From DASQDT01 sp036380435 (GTDB lineage Bacteria; Acidobacteriota; Blastocatellia; Pyrinomonadales; Pyrinomonadaceae), in assembly GCA_036380435.1 (NCBI GenBank), contig DASVES010000221.1:1-9811 (forward strand): a DNA stretch of 9,811 nucleotides. The letters run 5' to 3'. Positions 1-5,749 of the stretch are shown in pieces. A program made the position numbers and the translations under genes. The notes below the pieces were generated by a model, which saw nothing but the letters and a program-made list of their open reading frames with translations, ran no database searches and was not told the DNA's origin. The stretch's first letter is position 1; the number at the start of each line of letters is the position of its first letter.

Positions 1-527
1 GTGAAGACGATCATCACCGCGCCGAGCAGCACGACCGAGGCGACGACGATTGATTGCACGTCCGCGCCCGGCACGAAGGCCGTGTAGACGGCGGCGAGGA
101 CGAGCGCCGTCAAGAGCAGCCGGATGCCGTCGGCGATGTTCCGCATGACGACGAAGAGCGCGGCGGCGAGCATCTTGATCTTGCCGCCGAAACGCCGGTC
201 GAGCAGTTGATAGACGGTTAGAAGTTCGCCGCGAAAGTAGGACGGGATGAAGAGGAAGGAGATGACGACGCGCCCCAGCATGTAGCCCATGACGAGCTGG
301 AGAAACTGGAAGTTGCCGCCGCGCGAGAAGGCGACGCCGGGCACGGAGATGAACGTGATGGTCGAAGTCTCGGTGGCGACGATGGAGGCGGCAATCGCCC
401 ACCACGGCACCGAGCGGTCGCCGAGGAAGTAGTCCTTCGTCGTCTTCTGCTTGCGCGAGAACCACACGCCGAAGAGCGTGATGCCGGCGAGGTAGCCAAA
501 GATGATGACGAGGTCGAATGTTCTCAC
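1..527 (-). CDS. Sodium:solute symporter (SSS family), N-terminal part, candidate MurNAc/amino-sugar importer
   Basis: The first 175 residues of an integral membrane transporter; the rest lies beyond base 1. The protein opens with a hydrophobic helix (VRTFDLVIIFGYLAGITLFG). A short basic loop ending in KDYFLGDRSVPWW follows, then the segment AIAASIVATETSTITFISVPG, and at least two more hydrophobic helices. The 'kdYFlggRslpww...a...at..sa.tfig.PG' layout is typical of the N-terminus of the solute:sodium symporter family, whose members usually run 450-600 residues. The start is GTG at 527-525, inside the last two codons of the upstream gene (GTGA overlap), which points to translational coupling. 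Substrate cannot be read from this fragment. As the last visible gene of a kinase-murQ operon it most likely imports MurNAc or a related cell-wall sugar (inference). From memory, Tannerella forsythia has a comparable murT-murK-murQ arrangement. The family call is firm; the substrate is tentative. Confidence 0.88.
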   Translation of the reverse strand, partial: MRTFDLVIIFGYLAGITLFGVWFSRKQKTTKDYFLGDRSVPWWAIAASIVATETSTITFISVPGVAFSRGGNFQFLQLVMGYMLGRVVISFLFIPSYFRGELLTVYQLLDRRFGGKIKMLAAALFVVMRNIADGIRLLLTALVLAAVYTAFVPGADVQSIVVASVVLLGAVMIVF

Positions 528-1042
528 TTGTGTGTGGTCGCTGTCTCGAAGTCGGCGGCGCGCGCGGGGCACGCGGGCGCGGAAGAAGTTGTGTGCGCCC
601 TCATCCGTTCCTCGATGAGTGACAAGAGGCGCTGCGGATTCTTGTAGAAGAGCGCATTGATCACGACGCTGCCCCTCGGCGCTTTAATCTTCACATGCTG
701 CGGACTCTCCAACGAGGGCGCGACGAAGACGCTCTCGGCCTCGTCCCACCCGACGAAGAGCGCGGGCGCGAACAGACGCGGACGCCGGACGCCTTCGTTC
801 GTAAACTTCGTCCGCAACTCGGCGAGCGGCTGCCACGCGAGCGCCGCGCACCCGAGCGCCACGGCCGCGTGCCAACCAGCGATGCTCACCCAGCTCCACT
901 CACCTTCGAGACCGAGGCCGGCGCGCATTGCCGACAGGGCCGGGCGCGTCACGCCGAAGTAGAGCGCTAACTCCAGCGCGAGACAGGCGGCGCAGCAGAG
1001 CGCGAGGGGCCACTTCTTGCGGGGCAGTTGGAACGACTCCAT
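524..1042 (-). CDS. Small two-helix membrane protein with a possible PH-like cytoplasmic domain
   Basis: A 172-residue protein not assigned to a named family. After a short basic start (MESFQLPRKKW) there are two hydrophobic stretches, about residues 12-32 and 52-70. A soluble half follows, including LRTKFTNEGVRRPRLF, VGWDEAESVFV and VKIKAPRGSVVINALFYKNP, then RLLSLIEERM. The pattern 'kfT.eGvrr...f..W.ea.sv......v.I....g.i.in..fykNp..Ll.lIeer' resembles small bacterial PH-like membrane proteins; that is a resemblance by eye, not a proven domain. The frame is open back to 1189, but the extra 49 residues would be translated from the palindromic repeat at 1102-1176, so ATG 1042 is preferred; a weak AGGA lies just upstream. 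The stop overlaps the transporter GTG by 4 nt, so this may be a small partner of that transporter (inference). Confidence 0.72.
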   Translation of the reverse strand: MESFQLPRKKWPLALCCAACLALELALYFGVTRPALSAMRAGLGLEGEWSWVSIAGWHAAVALGCAALAWQPLAELRTKFTNEGVRRPRLFAPALFVGWDEAESVFVAPSLESPQHVKIKAPRGSVVINALFYKNPQRLLSLIEERMRAHTTSSAPACPARAADFETATTHK

Positions 1043-1101
1043 GAGTCCTGTTGACGAGCCGAGGCAGATTACGAACGAATCAGTGTACGGGAGACGCGTT
1101 G

Positions 1102-1176
1102 ACAGTACCGCTAGCGGAAGCCTCGCGGGTGTGGTTACGACAGCAGCACCCGCGAGGCTTCCGCTCGCGGTACTGT
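1102..1176. repeat. Palindromic repeat, family 1, copy A (murQ to small membrane protein gap)
   Basis: Left arm 1102-1131 and right arm 1147-1176 are inverted copies matching at 29 of 30 positions (T versus G at 1112), around a 15-nt loop (1132-1146). The arm starts ACAGTACCGCGAGCGG (right-arm version) and ends CTCGCGGGTG. The same 16-nt outer core occurs in the second copy at 5649-5740. It sits within the 171-bp gap between murQ and the next gene, so it would form a long hairpin in the operon mRNA. A 7-bp direct repeat GACGCGT flanks it (1093-1099 and 1192-1198); this may be a target duplication or chance. Confidence 0.9.
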
Positions 1177-1213
1177 TCATTACACCCAACCGACGCGTGC
1201 GGAGAATATAGCA

Positions 1214-2155
1214 TCAACCCTCGCGCCCGCGTGAGTCGCGCGCCGCCGCGACCAACTCGACGGCGCGAGCAACCGCGCCCTTCGATTCGACGAGCGCGCG
1301 CTCCGCCTCGTCGCGCGACGCCCCCGCCTTTGTCATCACGAGCGCCGTGCGCGGGTCGCCGCCCGCGGCCTCGATTGCGGCGCGCGCCTCCTCCTCGCCA
1401 AGCCCCGTCTCCGCCGCGAGATTTCGCACGGCGCGCGCGCGCAGCTTCGTGTTGCGCGGCAGGAGGTTGGTCATGCGGTTGCCGGTCACGTAGCCGAGCC
1501 GGATCATCGACGCGGTCGAGAGCATGTTGAGGACGAGCTTCTGCGCCGTGCCCGCCTTCAGACGCGACGACCCGGCGATGACTTCGGGGCCGACTTCGGG
1601 GACGATTGCGATGTCGGCCGCGCGCGTGATCGGTGAGTCGGGCGCACAGGTCAGGGCGACGGTTAACGTCCCGCGCGAGCGCGCGTGTGCGAGCGCCCCG
1701 ACGGTGTAAGGCGTGCGACCCGAAGCGGCGATGCCGACGAGCACGTCTTCAGGGCCGACGCCGCGGGCGTCGATGTCGCGTGCGCCGGCCTCGGCGTCGT
1801 CCTCCGAGGCTTCGACGGCGCGGTAACACGCCTCGTAGCCGCCGGCGATGATGCCCTGCACGAGTTCGGGCGCGACGCCGAAGGTCGGTGGACACTCCGA
1901 GGCGTCGAGCACGCCGAGGCGGCCCGACGTGCCCGTGCCGGTGTAGAAGAGTCGGCCGCCGCGTCCCAGTCGCTCCACGATTCCCTCGACGGCCCGCGCC
2001 ACCTCGGGCAGCACCAGCCGCACGGCCTCCGCCACGCGCGCGTCCTCCTCGTTCATCAGCCGCACGATCTCCGTGGCCGGCTGGCTGCTGATGTCGCGCG
2101 TGCGCGGGTTCTCCTGCTCCGTGACGGGGATGTTCGTGTGGAGGTCTTCGGACAT
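1214..2155 (-). CDS. murQ: N-acetylmuramic acid 6-phosphate etherase
   Basis: MurQ cleaves the D-lactyl ether of MurNAc-6-phosphate to give GlcNAc-6-phosphate and D-lactate in the cytoplasm, the key step in re-using peptidoglycan amino sugars. The 313-residue protein is full length for the family (about 300) and carries the family's signature segments: TEQENPRTRDI near the N-terminus, LFYTGTGTSGRLGVLDASEC at residues 69-88 (SIS sugar-phosphate fold), GIAASGRTPY at 141-150, then GSSRLKAGTAQKLVLNMLST. Glu87 in SECPP and Glu118 in AVEASED line up with the two catalytic glutamates reported for MurQ. The C-terminal third fits the usual helical UBA-like region. ATG at 2155 lies 10 nt after the kinase stop, so the two are probably co-transcribed. 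The 3' end runs into a 171-bp gap containing a palindromic repeat. Identification is very secure. Confidence 0.97.
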   Translation of the reverse strand: MSEDLHTNIPVTEQENPRTRDISSQPATEIVRLMNEEDARVAEAVRLVLPEVARAVEGIVERLGRGGRLFYTGTGTSGRLGVLDASECPPTFGVAPELVQGIIAGGYEACYRAVEASEDDAEAGARDIDARGVGPEDVLVGIAASGRTPYTVGALAHARSRGTLTVALTCAPDSPITRAADIAIVPEVGPEVIAGSSRLKAGTAQKLVLNMLSTASMIRLGYVTGNRMTNLLPRNTKLRARAVRNLAAETGLGEEEARAAIEAAGGDPRTALVMTKAGASRDEAERALVESKGAVARAVELVAAARDSRGREG

Positions 2156-2165
2156 TGTTAAAGTG

Positions 2166-3152
2166 TCAGCCGGCGAGAGCGAGACGGAGGTGTTCGCGGG
2201 CCATGCGCGCGGCGGCCTCCGCGGGCGCGATCAGTGGCGGCGCGAGGAACGCGCCCGGCGCGACGCGCGCGATCTCCTCCGTGAGCGGCTTGAAGATGAT
2301 CTCCCCGGCGGCGAAGACGCCCCCGACGTAACTCACCTGAAAACGCTCGCGCCGCATCCGCAGGCCGCGGATGACGGCCACCGCCGCCACGCCGAGTTCC
2401 CTTCCCGCTTCCTCGACGATTGAGCGCGCCACACTGTCGCCGCGCGCAGCCTCCCCGACGACCCGGCGCGTGAATCCCGCAATGACCTGATTCGTCATCG
2501 AAGGGTTGTAGATGGCCAGCGCGATGTCGTCCGATTTGGCGACGTTGAAGTAGTCGCAGGCGGCCGCGTCGAGTGAGGTCACGGGGCCGCGCCCGTCGGC
2601 CCCCTTCGCCACGGCCTGCAAGGCGCGGCGGGCGATCCACGAGCCGCCGCCCTCATCGCCCGCGAGCGGCCCCCAACCGCCGGCGCACACGCGTTTGCCC
2701 CGTCCGTTCACACCGCAGCAGATCGACCCCGTGCCGGCGATGATGATCAGACCCGGCTTGCCCTCGGTCGCCCCGAACAGAGCGATGTCGGCGTCGGTCA
2801 CGACTTCGAGCGGATTGATGCCGAGTCCCGCAAGCGCCTCGCGCATGCGCTCGCGCAAGTCTGAACGCCTCGACCCGGCGAGGCCCACCTGCGCGGCCAG
2901 AATGTCGCCGCGCCGCACGCGCGCCGCCGCGCACGCCCGCTCCACGGCCACACGCACGGCCAGCGCCGCCGGCACCACGCCCACACGCAGAGGGTTCGAC
3001 GGCCCGGCCAGACCCTCGCCCAGAACTTCTTCGGCCGCGTTCGTGATGACGGCCCGCGTCTTCGTGCCGCCGCCGTCAACGCCGAGCACGAGTTCGCGCC
3101 GGCGCAAACGCTTCGCGGCGGCAAGTCTACGGGGGTCGCTGCGGGGCTTCAT
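2166..3152 (-). CDS. BadF/BadG/BcrA/BcrD-family amino-sugar kinase, probable MurNAc/GlcNAc kinase (MurK/NagK-like)
   Basis: An ASKHA-fold sugar kinase of 328 residues. It shows the phosphate-1 loop LVLGVDGGGTKTRAVITN at about 21-38. VVTDADIALFGA follows at 117-128, where Asp120 matches the catalytic Asp of mammalian GlcNAc kinase. IIIAGTGSICCGVNG is the phosphate-2 region, and AGGWGPLAGDEGGGSWIARR at 157-176 is the GGWG...GDEGS block of GlcNAc kinases. Family members phosphorylate GlcNAc, MurNAc or glucosamine at O6. With murQ starting 10 nt downstream, MurNAc-6-phosphate is the likely product, as for clostridial and Tannerella MurK; acting on GlcNAc as well is plausible. The N-terminus has about 20 basic residues ahead of the phosphate loop (RRLAAAKRLRRRE), longer than usual, and no clear ribosome site precedes ATG 3152. 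No convincing minus-strand promoter was seen upstream. Kinase class is firm; the exact sugar is inferred. Confidence 0.9.
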   Translation of the reverse strand: MKPRSDPRRLAAAKRLRRRELVLGVDGGGTKTRAVITNAAEEVLGEGLAGPSNPLRVGVVPAALAVRVAVERACAAARVRRGDILAAQVGLAGSRRSDLRERMREALAGLGINPLEVVTDADIALFGATEGKPGLIIIAGTGSICCGVNGRGKRVCAGGWGPLAGDEGGGSWIARRALQAVAKGADGRGPVTSLDAAACDYFNVAKSDDIALAIYNPSMTNQVIAGFTRRVVGEAARGDSVARSIVEEAGRELGVAAVAVIRGLRMRRERFQVSYVGGVFAAGEIIFKPLTEEIARVAPGAFLAPPLIAPAEAAARMAREHLRLALAG

Positions 3153-3201
3153 CGGAGTTTCAGGTGTCGGCGGCCACTTGAGTTCTTCGGGGACGACCGC
3201 G

Positions 3202-3219
3202 CAATTAGGTGTTTAATTG
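3202..3219. promoter_or_regulatory. Perfect 6-6-6 dyad in the divergent spacer, candidate LysR operator
   Basis: CAATTA (3202-3207) and TAATTG (3214-3219) form a perfect inverted repeat around the 6-nt spacer GGTGTT. A further TAATTG half-site lies at 3238-3243, 24 nt from the first. The dyad is between the divergent kinase and LysR genes and just upstream of a TATAAT box, which is where LysR-type regulators commonly bind. It does not strictly fit the T-N11-A rule, and the spacer is AT-rich, so chance is possible. Confidence 0.4.
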
Positions 3220-3240
3220 TAAAGACCTTCCGGGTATAAT
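3212..3240 (+). promoter_or_regulatory. Candidate sigma-70-type promoter toward the LysR gene
   Basis: A perfect TATAAT at 3235-3240 lies 17 nt after TTTAAT (3212-3217), which matches the -35 consensus at only three positions. A weak -35 fits an activator-dependent or autoregulated promoter, and the dyad at 3202-3219 overlaps it. It would give a leader of about 170 nt that includes the heptad repeats. No start site is proven. Confidence 0.35.
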
Positions 3241-3300
3241 TGAAACTAAAAGATTTTATTCGGGCGATAACCGTCGCTAATACCAAGAGGCTAAAGCCGT

Positions 3301-3328
3301 AAATCGTGAATCGTCAATCGTGAATCGA
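3301..3328. repeat. Heptanucleotide repeat array, left block
   Basis: Four consecutive 7-nt units, AAATCGT, GAATCGT, CAATCGT and GAATCGA, in phase. They are the reverse complement of the ACGATTC units in the right block at 3386-3420. A partial unit, ATTTACGATTT, lies between them at 3348-3358. The blocks are therefore inverted relative to each other and could pair over much of their length. Confidence 0.8.
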
Positions 3329-3385
3329 AAAAGGCGACGCCTCTGGGATTTACGATTTGCCATTCAAGCCGAAGGAAGCGCAACC

Positions 3386-3420
3386 ACGATTTACGATTCA
3401 CGATTCACGATTCACGACTA
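3386..3420. repeat. Heptanucleotide repeat array, right block, abutting the LysR start codon
   Basis: Five in-phase 7-nt units: ACGATTT, ACGATTC three times, and a degenerate ACGACTA whose last A is the first base of the LysR ATG. The array occupies the position where a Shine-Dalgarno sequence would be, so none is present. It is inverted with respect to the left block (3301-3328). Such short tandem heptamers resemble the STRR-type repeats described in cyanobacteria in style only. Confidence 0.8.
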
Positions 3421-4400
3421 TGGACATTCGCCAACTCAAAGCCTTCGCCGCCATCGCCGAGGCCCGCACCTTTACCGCGGCGGCCGTCCGCGTACACGTC
3501 ACGCAGGCGGCCATCAGCATGCAGATCCGTCAGCTCGAAACCGAGATCGGCGTGCCGCTCTTTCTCCGCACGCCGCGCCGAGTAGTGCTGACGGAAGCCG
3601 GCGAGCGTCTGCTCGACCGCGCCCACGCCATCCTGCGTGAGCACGACGCGGCGCTCGCCGAAATGGCCGAACTCGCCGGGGCCGAGCGCGGGCGTTTGCG
3701 TCTGGGCAGCGCCTCCGCGATGGTCAGCGCCGACCCGCTGCCGGCCATCCTCAAGGAGCTGCGCGAGACGCACCAGCAGGCCGAGGTGTCGGTCGTGACG
3801 GGGACGAGCGAGTCGCTGGTGAAACAGATACTGGCGGGCGACCTCGATATGGCTTTCGTCTCCCTGCCCGTGGAGGCGCGCAACATCGAGACGGAGCTGT
3901 TGAGCACGGATCAGTTGGTGGCCATCGCCAGCCCGCAACACAAGATGGCCGAGCGGCGCGTGGTGAGCGCGTTTGCGCTCGCGGGCGAGAAACTGATTTT
4001 GGGCGAGCGCGGGGGCAACACGCGCCGGCTCATCGACGAGTTTTTCGCGGAGTCGGGGCTAAAGCCGACGGTGGCGATGGAGTTGAGCCGGCTAGCGGCG
4101 ATCAGGAAGATGGTGGAGTCGGACATGGGCGTCGGCATCGTCCCTTTGCGCTCGGTGCTCGAAGAGGTTGCCGACGGCCGGCTCGTGCGCTGGTGGATCG
4201 AGGGCGCGCACGTCAACTGGGAACTCGGGGTCGCCCGCCTGAGCGGCGGCTATCTCTCACCCGTCTGCGACACCTTCCTCAAACTCTGCCGCAAACACTT
4301 CGAGCCGGGGCCAGACGCCGCCGGGCCGCGCAACTTGTCGCGCCGGAAAAAGGCTGACGACTCTTCAGCCCCCACGCGGAAGTCGCGGAAGAAGCGTTGA
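3420..4400 (+). CDS. LysR-type transcriptional regulator, divergent from the MurNAc operon
   Basis: A 326-residue LysR-family regulator. The winged-helix DNA-binding domain spans about residues 1-60: MDIRQLKAFAAIAEARTFTA, then the recognition helix region VTQAAISMQIRQLETEIG, then PLFLRT and VVLTEAGERLL. A linker helix and a two-lobe effector domain (about 90-300) follow, with GRLRLGSAS, LAGDLDMAFVSLP and MVESDMGVGIVPLRSV segments typical of the family. The C-terminus has an unusual basic tail of about 30 residues (SRRKKADDSS, then TRKSRKKR). ATG 3420 is chosen because it starts exactly at the conserved MDIRQL. A TTG at 3357 is in frame, but the 21 extra residues would be translated repeat sequence. 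Divergence from the kinase-murQ-transporter operon suggests it controls that operon in response to a cell-wall sugar or metabolite. The effector is unknown. Confidence 0.9.
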   Translation: MDIRQLKAFAAIAEARTFTAAAVRVHVTQAAISMQIRQLETEIGVPLFLRTPRRVVLTEAGERLLDRAHAILREHDAALAEMAELAGAERGRLRLGSASAMVSADPLPAILKELRETHQQAEVSVVTGTSESLVKQILAGDLDMAFVSLPVEARNIETELLSTDQLVAIASPQHKMAERRVVSAFALAGEKLILGERGGNTRRLIDEFFAESGLKPTVAMELSRLAAIRKMVESDMGVGIVPLRSVLEEVADGRLVRWWIEGAHVNWELGVARLSGGYLSPVCDTFLKLCRKHFEPGPDAAGPRNLSRRKKADDSSAPTRKSRKKR

Positions 4401-4455
4401 CGCGTAACGTTATTTGAGGCTCGGAAGATTTCAATTGTGCTGGCGCGCGTCGCCA

Positions 4456-4650
4456 GCGCCGGAGGCGCGACAGAATGTAGCCCACGGCGTCAGCCGTGGG
4501 GACACGCGCCTGTCAGAATTCAAAGCCCCGGAGGGGCGAAAGAATCTGTGCGGGCGTAATGCTCAAGCCCGATTTTCTTTCGCCCCTCCGGGGCTTTCGA
4601 CATTTATAACGGATGCTTCACCCACGGCTGACGCCGTGGGCTACATTCTG
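4456..4650. repeat. Nested composite palindromic element between convergent genes
   Basis: Outer arms 4471-4500 and 4621-4650 are perfect 30-nt inverted copies. Each arm contains its own hairpin, CCCACGGC-GTCA-GCCGTGGG. Inside them lie perfect 23-nt inverted arms, 4522-4544 and 4575-4597, with GCCCC-GGA-GGGGC hairpins and a 30-nt loop. Just before the outer left arm, 4456-4476 reads GCGCC-GGA-GGCGC plus GACAGAAT. This is a variant of the inner motif at 4525-4545 (18 of 21 identical), and two of the three differences are a compensatory stem pair. The element fills most of the 294-bp gap between the convergent LysR and response-regulator genes. It carries no gene. It may also act as a two-way transcription terminator, but no U-tract typical of an intrinsic terminator was seen. 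Confidence 0.92.
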
Positions 4651-4694
4651 CCGCCGCCGCTGCGGCTCATAGCCGCGCCGCCGCGCGCTGACGA

Positions 4695-5072
4695 CTAGGC
4701 TTTATCGATGTAGCCGCGCAGCGCCTCGCTGAGGCGGGCCGTGTCGTCGGGCTTGCGTAGACAGCCTTGCGCGCCGGCGCGGGCGGCCTCCGCTTCGTCG
4801 AGCAGCTCGCCGTAGGCGGTGTAGAGCACGATGGGGGTTTGCGGGTCGAACTCGCGTATCTCGCGGCAGAGCTGAAGCCCGTCTTTGTCGGGTAGCCCGA
4901 TGTCGAGCAGGATGAGCGCATACGACTTCTTGCGCGCGAGGTCGAGGCCCTCCTGGGCCGTCTGCACGGTCTTGATGTCGAACCCGTCCTGCCGCAGGCT
5001 GAACTCGACCAACTCGCGCGTGTCCGAGATGTCTTCGACGAACAGGATCGCCGGCCGGCTCACTTCAACCAT
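4695..5072 (-). CDS. Single-domain response regulator (CheY-like receiver)
   Basis: A 125-residue stand-alone receiver with no output domain. Acidic pocket residues Glu13 and Asp14 (LFVED), phosphoacceptor Asp57 (LILLDIGLPDKDG), Thr85 (IVLYTAYG) and Lys107 (CLRKPDD) are all in the expected places, so it should accept phosphate from a histidine kinase or phosphotransfer protein. No such kinase is in the window. The start is ATG 5072: it has the strongest ribosome site in the region (GGGAGGGGAGA just upstream) and the protein then begins directly at the first receiver strand; the longer open frame to 5261 only overlaps kdsC. It starts 14 nt after the kdsC stop, so it is probably the last gene of that operon. 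Its function (signalling, or relay to another protein) cannot be told from sequence. Confidence 0.92.
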   Translation of the reverse strand: MVEVSRPAILFVEDISDTRELVEFSLRQDGFDIKTVQTAQEGLDLARKKSYALILLDIGLPDKDGLQLCREIREFDPQTPIVLYTAYGELLDEAEAARAGAQGCLRKPDDTARLSEALRGYIDKA

Positions 5073-5086
5073 CAGTCTCCCCTCCC

Positions 5087-5623
5087 TTACCCTTCGACTC
5101 CTGTGTACCTTTCCAACAACTCCGACCAGCGACCCTGCGCCTTTAACAACAACTCGCAGACCTCGCGCACCGCCCCGAAGCCGCCATTCAGGCGCGTGAC
5201 GTAGTGCGCGGCGGCGCGCGTGTCTTCGGTGGCGTCGGCGACGGCCGCCGCGAAGCCGCAACGGCGCATCAACGGGATGTCGGTCACGTCGTCGCCCACG
5301 TAGCCGACCTCTTCTTCCCGGACGCCGGCCTCCGCGAGCAGTTCCTCGTAGTCCTTCACCTTATCCCATGTGCCCTGTCGGACGAAGTGCATGCCGAGGT
5401 CGCGTGCGCGCGCGTCTAACGCCGTCGAGGTGCGGCCCGAGATGACGCCGGTGCGCAGGCCCGCGCGGTGCAGCATGACGATGCCGTGGCCGTCGCGTGT
5501 GTGGAAGCTCTTCTGTTCGCCGCCGCCGTCGAGGAGCGTGATGCGCCCGTCCGTCAACACGCCGTCGCAATCCATGAGCAGGAGCTTGACGCGCGCGGCG
5601 CGACTCTCAAGTGATTGGTTCAT
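5087..5623 (-). CDS. kdsC: 3-deoxy-D-manno-octulosonate 8-phosphate phosphatase
   Basis: A HAD-superfamily C-type phosphatase that removes phosphate from Kdo-8-P to give Kdo, the inner-core sugar of lipopolysaccharide. With ATG 5623 it has 178 residues, normal for KdsC. Visible motifs are MDCDGVLTDG (nucleophile Asp18 and general acid Asp20), GVISGRTS (motif II, Ser62), GTWDKVKDYEEL (motif III Lys near 88), GYVGDDVTDIPLM (motif IV, Asp111/Asp112/Asp115), and GGFGAVREVCELLL near the C-terminus, the GGxGAVRE tail typical of KdsC. An in-frame ATG at 5641 would add six residues but lies only 7 nt from the palindromic repeat hairpin; the frame stays open to 5746 only because it reads through that repeat. 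Neither ATG has a clear Shine-Dalgarno. Sharing a strand with kdsA supports the assignment. Confidence 0.94.
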   Translation of the reverse strand: MNQSLESRAARVKLLLMDCDGVLTDGRITLLDGGGEQKSFHTRDGHGIVMLHRAGLRTGVISGRTSTALDARARDLGMHFVRQGTWDKVKDYEELLAEAGVREEEVGYVGDDVTDIPLMRRCGFAAAVADATEDTRAAAHYVTRLNGGFGAVREVCELLLKAQGRWSELLERYTGVEG

Positions 5624-5648
5624 TGGCTCATTAGTTGCCATCACACGC

Positions 5649-5740
5649 ACAGTACCGCGAGCGGTAGCGAGCGGGTGCGGCTGTGATGAGAGACTCGACA
5701 CGTGCACGCGAGACCCGCTCGCTACCGCTCGCGGTACTGT
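5649..5740. repeat. Palindromic repeat, family 1, copy B (peptidase-like gene to kdsC gap)
   Basis: Arms 5649-5676 and 5713-5740 are perfect 28-nt inverted copies around a 36-nt loop. The outer 16 nt, ACAGTACCGCGAGCGG, is identical to the arm core of the copy at 1102-1176, and the inner ends differ (TAGCGAGCGGGT here). It fills nearly all of the gap between the peptidase-like gene (stop at 5750) and kdsC. Both strands are open through it, giving spurious N-terminal extensions to neighbouring frames. It could slow transcription or protect mRNA ends (inference). Confidence 0.93.
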
Positions 5741-5749
5741 TCTCATTCA

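Noticed and set aside
1043..1189. N-terminal extension of the small membrane protein to the ATG at 1189
   Set aside because: Most of the added residues would be translated from the palindromic repeat at 1102-1176. The ATG at 1042 gives a normal start just before the first membrane helix.
1093..1198. GACGCGT direct repeats as proof of transposition of the palindrome
   Set aside because: The 7-mer contains the self-complementary ACGCGT, common in GC-rich DNA, and the second copy of the palindrome has no matching flanking duplication. Kept only as a remark.
1685..2161. Long plus-strand open frames opposite murQ, the kinase, kdsC, the peptidase-like gene and kdsA
   Set aside because: They are Arg/Ala/Pro-rich, show no family motifs, and lie antisense to genes with full sets of conserved motifs. 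This is the usual by-product of high GC content.
3357..3419. TTG start for the LysR gene adding 21 residues
   Set aside because: The added residues come from the heptad repeat, and the conserved LysR N-terminus MDIRQL begins exactly at ATG 3420.
3301..3420. CRISPR array or replication iterons
   Set aside because: Units are 7 nt with no spacers, there are no cas or replication genes, and the two blocks are inverted relative to each other.
4471..4650. Classical rho-independent terminator
   Set aside because: The hairpins are strong, but no run of T follows on either strand. The nested, repeated architecture fits a dispersed repeat better, though termination as a side effect remains possible.
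4414..4698. Plus-strand 94-codon open frame in the convergent gap
   Set aside because: It is made up almost wholly of the nested palindromic repeat and has no ribosome site or recognisable protein features.
5624..5746. N-terminal extension of KdsC to 5746
   Set aside because: It reads through the second palindromic repeat and overlaps the end of the upstream gene. KdsC proteins normally begin close to the DxDGVLTDG motif.
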